Assembly (NCBI GenBank): GCA_035478375.1
Contig: DATIJQ010000040.1
Span: 1-20,952, forward strand
DNA from: DASTDY01 sp035478375
GTDB taxonomy: Bacteria > Patescibacteriota > Saccharimonadia > Saccharimonadales > EFPC-124
Direction of reading: 5' to 3'
Length of the DNA: 20,952 bases
The notes below the pieces were generated by a model, which was not told the DNA's origin, searched no databases, and saw nothing but the letters and a program-made list of their open reading frames with translations. This document shows positions 7,598-12,883 of the stretch, in pieces; within the stretch, counting starts at the first letter, position 1, and every line of letters starts with the position of its first letter. The position numbers and the translations under genes are program-made.

Positions 7598-8554
7598 TTA
7601 GGCTTGCGGCAGTTTTTCGGCCGCAATAATGAACTCGGGCCTCTGTTTTTGCAGGCTAATTGAGTGGGCGAGATAGCTGCCAATAATGCCAAGCAAAATA
7701 AAATTAACGCCAAAACAAAAGACCAAAACGACCATAAGTGACGTCCAGCCGCTGACCGCAGCGTGCCAGCCGCACAAAAACAAAATACTCAAAAATAAAC
7801 CATACACCACGGCCAAAGCAGCAAACAGCACGCCTAGTTTAACAGCGATGCGCAATGGTTTTTCGCTAAATTGCAAAATGCCATTGTAGGCAAGGTCAAG
7901 CAATTTTTTAAGCGTATACTTTGACGTGCCAGCGATGCGTTTGCGCGGTGCGTAGGCAATTGTTACGCGCGGTACTTTAAGCCACGAAAAATAACCGCGC
8001 AAAAACAAGTTGCTTTCGGGACTTTTGGCTACCGTAACTGTGACCGTCCTGTCGATAAGTCGGAAGTCCGACGCCCCATACTCTAACTTCAACCCACTCA
8101 ACCCATTAATAACTTTGTAATACATGCGCGAGGTGGCATATTTAAATGCGCCAGCATCGCGTACGCTGTCGTCGCGAATCATTTGGACGATCTTGTTGCC
8201 GGCCTCCCATTTGGCGATCATGTCGGGGATGAGTTCTGGCGGGTGCTGCAAATCGGCGTCCATCATAATAGCCGCATCGTAATCGACAGCGACGTTAAGC
8301 CCGGCGCGCAGGGCTGACTGGTGTCCGGCATTGTAGGTGAATTGACGGTAATAAATAAAATCGTGCGTCGTGGCGGCAGTCGTTATAACTGTCTGCGTAT
8401 CATCAACGCTACCGTCATTTATAAATAACACATCTATACGATATTTTTTAGCGAGCCGATTGTGAACTTTGCTGAGCGCATCAATGGTGTGCAGCAACGC
8501 TTCGCCTTCATTATAGCAAGGGAGGACAATCAGGATTTTTTTCATGTGTTTCAT
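7598..8554 (-). CDS. Polyprenyl-phosphate glycosyltransferase, GT2 (CsbB/GtrB-like), second copy
   Basis: The 318-aa protein has N-D-G-S-V-D-D-T (46-53), N-A-G-H-Q-S-A-L (75-82), D99-A-D-L-Q-H-P-P-E-L-I-P (to 110), F-R-L-I-D-R (164-169) and the very typical R-K-R-I-A-G-T-S-K-Y (204-213). Two membrane helices follow (about 236-262 and 270-297). It should form polyprenyl-phosphate-sugar on the inner membrane face. It shares the D-F-R-L-I-D-R-T-V stretch with the copy at 2606-3580 but is closer to classical GtrB/DPM1 sequences. It is divergent from the GtrA-YfhO fusion gene, its likely partner, with about 29 bases between their starts. The ATG at 8554 sits 6 bases after a -10 hexamer, so it is likely leaderless. 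M4 at 8545 is a less likely start. Confidence 0.94.
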   Translation of the reverse strand: MKHMKKILIVLPCYNEGEALLHTIDALSKVHNRLAKKYRIDVLFINDGSVDDTQTVITTAATTHDFIYYRQFTYNAGHQSALRAGLNVAVDYDAAIMMDADLQHPPELIPDMIAKWEAGNKIVQMIRDDSVRDAGAFKYATSRMYYKVINGLSGLKLEYGASDFRLIDRTVTVTVAKSPESNLFLRGYFSWLKVPRVTIAYAPRKRIAGTSKYTLKKLLDLAYNGILQFSEKPLRIAVKLGVLFAALAVVYGLFLSILFLCGWHAAVSGWTSLMVVLVFCFGVNFILLGIIGSYLAHSISLQKQRPEFIIAAEKLPQA

Positions 8555-8560
8555 TTAAAT

Positions 8561-8570
8561 ATTGTACAAT
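8561..8570. promoter_or_regulatory. Palindromic bidirectional -10 element (ATTGTACAAT)
   Basis: This perfect 10-base palindrome gives TACAAT (five of six matches to TATAAT) on both strands. On the minus strand it ends 6 bases before the GT2 ATG, giving a leaderless mRNA. On the plus strand it ends 13 bases before the ATG at 8584, predicting a leader of about 7 bases. No good -35 box is seen on either side. It lies in the only gap between the two divergent genes. Confidence 0.55.
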
Positions 8571-8583
8571 AATGGCAGTAGTT

Positions 8584-10767
8584 ATGAAAAAATTAATACC
8601 TATGCATGTTGTGCGCTATGTGCTCGCCGGCGGTTTAGCATATGCTGTTGAGCTGCTTAGCATTTTGGCCATGAGCCATTTTTTGCATTTTTCGGCCGAG
8701 CTGGCAACAGCCTGTGGGTTTTGGATTGGCCTACCAACATCATTTTTGCTCCAAAAAATCTTCGCCTTTAAAGATTACGAAAAAAGCCTCAAAACAATCT
8801 CAAAACAACTTGGCGCCTACGCCTTGTTGGTAGCTTTTAATTACGTATTTACTCTTATTGTCGTCGCCATGCTGCCAGAAAGCTGGCTTATTTTTAGCCG
8901 AACGCTTGCGCTTGTCATAACCACCTTATGGAACTTTGCTTTTTACCGCATTATTTTCCACGGCAAAAATCCGCTAGGCGAAAACGCAAAACAGTTTTTA
9001 CATGACGCCGTGCGACTCAAAAACAAATGGGTGAACGGGGTGCTCCTTGCCATTCCGATTATCGTTTTTTGCATACCGCTGCTTATGACCGGCAACAAGC
9101 TTACGCCGGGCGACCCCGATTATTACTTCCAAATTTACGAAGCCTTCCGCCGCAGCGTGCTCGAATTTGGCCAAATCCCTATGTGGAACCCATGGGTCGC
9201 TGGCGGCATTCCGCTTTTTGCCAACGTGCAGTTTGGCATGATCAGTTTGCAAGGTCCGCTCGTGCTAATTTTTGGCGCGGTTATGGGGCTAAAAGTCGCT
9301 ATTTTAGGATATATGCTGATAGGTTTTTACGGCTTCCGCAAATTGTTTAAAGACGGATTCGGCACACCAAACCTACGAGCGGCGCTTTTGGCTTACATTG
9401 CCATGTTTAGCAGCTTTTTTGTATACCGCGTTATGGCCGGCCATTTTACCTTTTTAATGATCGCTTTTGTGCCATGGTTACTTTACTTCTTCCTTAAACG
9501 ACGCAATAAAAAGTCGTGGCTTTGGTTCGCACTTTTTTACAGCCTTATGGTTTGGTCTGCGCCGCATTACACAACTATCATGGCGGCCGTGGTGGTTGGC
9601 GTGTGGTTTTTGTACGAAATTATTCGGCTCGCCTTCAAATCGCTTAGCAGCACAAAATGGCAAGTCTTTTGGCAAGAAATTAAAAAGGATGTGCTGTTTT
9701 TTGTAAAAGCTGGCGCGCTTATTGCCGCGGTTTGTGCGTATCGTTTGTATTTTGTGGTGAGTTTTATAAAGGATCGCCCGCGATTTGAAGACACAAGCAA
9801 TGACCCATTTACCGGGTTGTGGCAAGGGCTCTATTCTATATGGGGGCCAGATCAATTTAATTCGCCGCCAAAGCTGACAAGTCACTGGGGCTGGGAAGAA
9901 GCCGCAACCTACATTGGTATTGGCACCTTAGTCTGTCTGCTTATTGTGCTAGGTGTATGGATTGCAAAAAAAATTGCCAAAAAGCGCGCGCCCTTTAGCT
10001 ATTCAATTGTGCTACTACTTGCTTTGTTTTTAAGCTTCTTTATTTTAGGCATGGGCGATTTTGGACCATGGTCACCATATCATTTGCTAAATCATCTGCC
10101 AGTGTTTAACTCAATGCGTGTCGCCACGCGGTGGCTTATGTGGGCTTCGTTATGCGTATTGTTTATTCTGGCGGCTTACAATGGCAAAAAATTCAGCAAG
10201 ATTATTACTGTTATTTTGGCGTTTACCGTTATCGAGTTATTTGTAATAGGCGCGCCAAATATGGCCAGTTCTTACATAGTGATTCCTGCGCAGTATCGCT
10301 CGGCGCAAGCGCCATTTGACCAAGAATATAAATACAATATTCCACGGCCGCAGTACGCAAACAACAAAGAATTTCTTTCGAGGTATTCGTACGACGAAAA
10401 CCTCACAGAAACTACGCGCAATAACCTCGGTCAAGTTATTGCCGGTGATTCGCTGGTCGACACGCGGCAGCCAAACAGCACCATTCGCTGTGGGGCGAAT
10501 CAAGGTTGCAAGCTAATAAGCGACAACGCAACACTAGTCTACTGGTCGCCAAACAAGATTGTCTTGCAACGCACGGCGCCTGGGCCAATTGTGCTTAATA
10601 TGAACTTTGGTAATGGTTGGCAGGTTAATGGTGTCTATGCTTTTGCCAGTGCGCCGATTGTGGACACGCTCCATCCATTTATTGTTAACGACCCTAGCCA
10701 AGTGCTAACATTAAAATACGTACCCAAGTTTTCGCCAAATTGGCTGCTACAAAAAATTAAGCTATAA
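8584..10767 (+). CDS. GtrA-YfhO fusion: flippase domain joined to GT-C glycosyltransferase
   Basis: This 727-aa membrane protein combines two families. Residues about 8-130 form a GtrA/GtcA domain with four membrane helices, including R-Y-V-L-A-G-G-L-A-Y, the F-W-I-G-L-P-T-S-F-L-L-Q-K-I-F-A-F segment and N-F-A-F-Y-R-I. Residues about 150-727 form a YfhO-like GT-C part with an acidic G-D-P-D-Y (176-180), W-N-P-W-V-A-G-G-I-P-L (201-211) and a C-terminal W-S-P-N-K-I-V-L region. GtrA-family proteins flip polyprenyl-phosphate sugars; YfhO-type proteins use them outside. One reading frame spans both with no stop or shift. Start: the ATG at 8572 lies 1 base from the -10 and would not be transcribed, so 8584 is chosen. 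It is paralogous to 3573-5357, which lacks the GtrA part. Its stop overlaps the next possible start by one base. Confidence 0.85.
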   Translation: MKKLIPMHVVRYVLAGGLAYAVELLSILAMSHFLHFSAELATACGFWIGLPTSFLLQKIFAFKDYEKSLKTISKQLGAYALLVAFNYVFTLIVVAMLPESWLIFSRTLALVITTLWNFAFYRIIFHGKNPLGENAKQFLHDAVRLKNKWVNGVLLAIPIIVFCIPLLMTGNKLTPGDPDYYFQIYEAFRRSVLEFGQIPMWNPWVAGGIPLFANVQFGMISLQGPLVLIFGAVMGLKVAILGYMLIGFYGFRKLFKDGFGTPNLRAALLAYIAMFSSFFVYRVMAGHFTFLMIAFVPWLLYFFLKRRNKKSWLWFALFYSLMVWSAPHYTTIMAAVVVGVWFLYEIIRLAFKSLSSTKWQVFWQEIKKDVLFFVKAGALIAAVCAYRLYFVVSFIKDRPRFEDTSNDPFTGLWQGLYSIWGPDQFNSPPKLTSHWGWEEAATYIGIGTLVCLLIVLGVWIAKKIAKKRAPFSYSIVLLLALFLSFFILGMGDFGPWSPYHLLNHLPVFNSMRVATRWLMWASLCVLFILAAYNGKKFSKIITVILAFTVIELFVIGAPNMASSYIVIPAQYRSAQAPFDQEYKYNIPRPQYANNKEFLSRYSYDENLTETTRNNLGQVIAGDSLVDTRQPNSTIRCGANQGCKLISDNATLVYWSPNKIVLQRTAPGPIVLNMNFGNGWQVNGVYAFASAPIVDTLHPFIVNDPSQVLTLKYVPKFSPNWLLQKIKL

Positions 10768-10768
10768 T
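10740..10768 (+). promoter_or_regulatory. Putative internal promoter of the third GT-C gene
   Basis: TTGGCT (10740-10745) and a perfect TATAAT (10763-10768) are separated by 17 bases. The -10 box overlaps the stop of the fusion gene and the ATG at 10767. A second in-frame ATG at 10776 follows 7 bases after the box, the same spacing seen at other leaderless candidates here. Confidence 0.45.
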
Positions 10769-12224
10769 GACGGAAATGACCAAAAAAAAGCAAAAATCTT
10801 CACACCTTACTGCCGAAATTATGACCTTTGTTAAGGGCAAGTGGTTTGGGCCATTTATGATTATGGCCTGCTTTTTATTTTTGCTCTTAGTGCGTATGGG
10901 CATTAACTTGCCGACGTTTGGCGATGAGCCGCACTACATGCTTTCTGACTACAGCCTAGTGCACGACCACGATCTTAACCTCACTAATAACTACGCCAAC
11001 CATGATTACTCTAGTTTTTTTGATGGGAAGCTAACACCACAGGGCAATCCAGATCCTAAAGATATACGCACTATTCATGGTGACGGTTTGCCGTTCTTGT
11101 TGTTGCCCGGTTTCGCCATAGACGGCAAGTGGGGCGCAGCCATAGAGATGGTAATGGTTGCAACATTGGTTGTTTGGCTCACATACGTTTGGACCAAACA
11201 GATTACAAAAAACAAAAAAGCCGCCTACATTGCAGCTGGCTTGCTGACAATCTGTTTTTATTTTGCGAACCTAGCCGGGTATGTCTACCCTGATTTACCG
11301 TTAGCGGCAACGTTTTTGGCGTCGCTTATTATTCTCGATAAGTATTATAACCGCCCGTGGATGCAGTTTTTACTTGGCGCCATACTTGGATTTGGATTAT
11401 TGCTGCATTTTAGAACCTTCGTCTTTATTGTACCGATATTCCTTATTTTAGCTTGGCGGCTATGGCGAAACGAGCGCAAATTGCCATGGCAAGCCCTGAC
11501 CGCCTTCCTTATTTTTGGTGGCATTTATTACTATTACGAAGCGTATTTGTCTGGCGTTTCGGCTGCGCCAAGTGTTACCGGCTCGGGCGGTAGCCTTAAT
11601 GGCAATGGCGTTATTAACCTTAGCGCATTGCTTTTTGACTCCAATAAAGGCTTGCTTAGTCTCAACCCTATATTGCTTTTGTTGCCGATTGGCTTGCCCA
11701 TTTGGTTTAAGGAGCATAAGCGCTCGCTCATCATTGCCTTTATTGCACTGGCGCCCACTATGTACACGACTATAATGTTTATTGAATGGCATGGCGGTTA
11801 CGCGCCCACCGGCCGGTACATGATGAGTATTTTGCCCGTGTTTATTCCAGCACTTGCCTTTGCGGTTATGTACCTAAAGGCAACGTGGCAAAAAGTTATA
11901 ATTTGGTTGCTTGGTATTACATCTGTGGTCATTATTTTAGATGCGATACGCTCACATTACGCACTGATTGATCCTAACAAATGGTCTCAGCATCCCTTCT
12001 TTGCGCATATTCAGCATGCGACAGGGATTGCAGTCGACAAATTGTTGCCAGCGTTTGTTACCGACCTTACGCATGGCGACACAACCAACCTTGTCCATCC
12101 TGGTGCCATAGGCGTAGCAAAAATCGTGGTATGGTACTGTATTGTTATTGCGCTGGGCGCTTACGGGTGGTGGTTGAGTCGCGCGGTCCAAACCAAGCAA
12201 TCAGCCCGGCGTAAAAAGACGTAA
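10767..12224 (+). CDS. GT-C superfamily membrane glycosyltransferase (PMT/ArnT-like)
   Basis: The protein has 485 aa from the ATG at 10767, or 482 from 10776. A cytoplasmic lysine-rich start is followed by a first helix (about 28-47) and an outer loop with G-D-E-P-H-Y (52-57), the acidic motif of PMT/ArnT-type GT-C enzymes. A further H-G-D-G-L-P motif (about 104-109) precedes roughly nine or ten more hydrophobic segments. These enzymes transfer sugars from polyprenyl-phosphate carriers to acceptors on the outer side of the membrane. It lacks the C-terminal domain and W-N-P-W signature of the two YfhO-like proteins, so it belongs to a different GT-C family. It may be translated by TAATG coupling from the upstream stop or from its own leaderless mRNA starting at 10776. 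Donor and acceptor are unknown. Confidence 0.82.
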   Translation: MTEMTKKKQKSSHLTAEIMTFVKGKWFGPFMIMACFLFLLLVRMGINLPTFGDEPHYMLSDYSLVHDHDLNLTNNYANHDYSSFFDGKLTPQGNPDPKDIRTIHGDGLPFLLLPGFAIDGKWGAAIEMVMVATLVVWLTYVWTKQITKNKKAAYIAAGLLTICFYFANLAGYVYPDLPLAATFLASLIILDKYYNRPWMQFLLGAILGFGLLLHFRTFVFIVPIFLILAWRLWRNERKLPWQALTAFLIFGGIYYYYEAYLSGVSAAPSVTGSGGSLNGNGVINLSALLFDSNKGLLSLNPILLLLPIGLPIWFKEHKRSLIIAFIALAPTMYTTIMFIEWHGGYAPTGRYMMSILPVFIPALAFAVMYLKATWQKVIIWLLGITSVVIILDAIRSHYALIDPNKWSQHPFFAHIQHATGIAVDKLLPAFVTDLTHGDTTNLVHPGAIGVAKIVVWYCIVIALGAYGWWLSRAVQTKQSARRKKT

Positions 12225-12277
12225 AAAATACAATCATCATACACTTGGCTGAATAACAAAGTTATGACGCTTATGTC

Positions 12278-12306
12278 TTTACAGACCTAGGCACCGGTGT
12301 TAAAGT
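12278..12306 (+). promoter_or_regulatory. Putative promoter of the Ig-like surface protein unit
   Basis: TTTACA (12278-12283, five of six to TTGACA), a 17-base spacer and TAAAGT (12301-12306, four of six) precede the ATG at 12314 by 7 bases, so a leaderless or near-leaderless mRNA is predicted. The spacer holds two adjacent palindromes, CCTAGG (12286-12291) and CACCGGTG (12292-12299), a possible regulator site. The rest of the 12225-12313 gap shows no terminator for the upstream gene. Confidence 0.55.
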
Positions 12307-12313
12307 TATTTAT

Positions 12314-12883
12314 ATGCAGTCTATAAGTAAACTAAAAACTAAAAAATCTTATAAAAAACTCGCTATTCTTATTGCCGCTGCTATTGTTTTGTTAGCAGCC
12401 GGCGCGTACGTTGCCTTGGCTCGCCCTTTTAACAGTCGACAGGTGACTGATTCGCCCACAAATGGCACGACTCGACCAGTTAATAGCGTTGACTACAATC
12501 CACCGACCGCACAAGACAAGCAAGATTCGCAAGACGCCAAGCAGCGTGATATTAATCAACAGCAACAAAACAATCCACCGACCAATCCGTCAATAACCGT
12601 AACTATTGCGCGCGCTGGGCAAACTGGTGTCGGGCAACCTGTGAGCATTCGGACCATTATAGGCGGCATCACTACTGGCAGTTGTAATGCAACGGTTACC
12701 AGCAATGGACAAACGGTGACTGGCAACGGCACCGTCATGCTAACAGGTACAAGTTATGCATGCAACATTGATATTCCTGCTTCTTCTTTCACAGCTAACG
12801 GACAATGGCAGTTACACGTAACAGCTACCAATGGTTCAGCTACCTCACCCGCGGCGACGCAAACAATAACAGTTAATAAATAA
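12314..12883 (+). CDS. Membrane-anchored protein with Ig-like domain, function unknown
   Basis: This 189-aa protein has a basic N-terminus (several Lys), one hydrophobic helix (about 15-37) and no clear cleavage site, so it is probably an anchor with the rest outside. Residues about 40-92 form a Ser/Thr/Pro/Asn/Gln-rich linker containing N-P-P-T-A-Q-D-K-Q and a run of glutamines. Residues about 93-189 look like a single beta-sandwich (Ig-like) domain with C124 and C150, which could form a disulfide. I do not recognise the family. The architecture resembles small anchored proteins I associate with Saccharibacteria. Its stop overlaps the next start as TAATG, so the two are translationally coupled and probably act together at the surface. 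It starts a transcription unit with its own candidate promoter. Confidence 0.8.
   Translation: MQSISKLKTKKSYKKLAILIAAAIVLLAAGAYVALARPFNSRQVTDSPTNGTTRPVNSVDYNPPTAQDKQDSQDAKQRDINQQQQNNPPTNPSITVTIARAGQTGVGQPVSIRTIIGGITTGSCNATVTSNGQTVTGNGTVMLTGTSYACNIDIPASSFTANGQWQLHVTATNGSATSPAATQTITVNK

Noticed and set aside
8572..8583. ATG at 8572 for the GtrA-YfhO fusion.
   Set aside because: It is one base from the -10 hexamer and would lie upstream of the predicted transcript start; 8584 begins the usual M-K-K start.
9478..9885. 135-codon minus-strand open frame.
   Set aside because: It is antisense to the fusion gene, has low-complexity basic composition and no recognisable motif.
12229..12234. TACAAT as an alternative -10 box for the Ig-like gene.
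   Set aside because: No -35 match 16-18 bases upstream and no gene start nearby; the pair at 12278-12306 is better.
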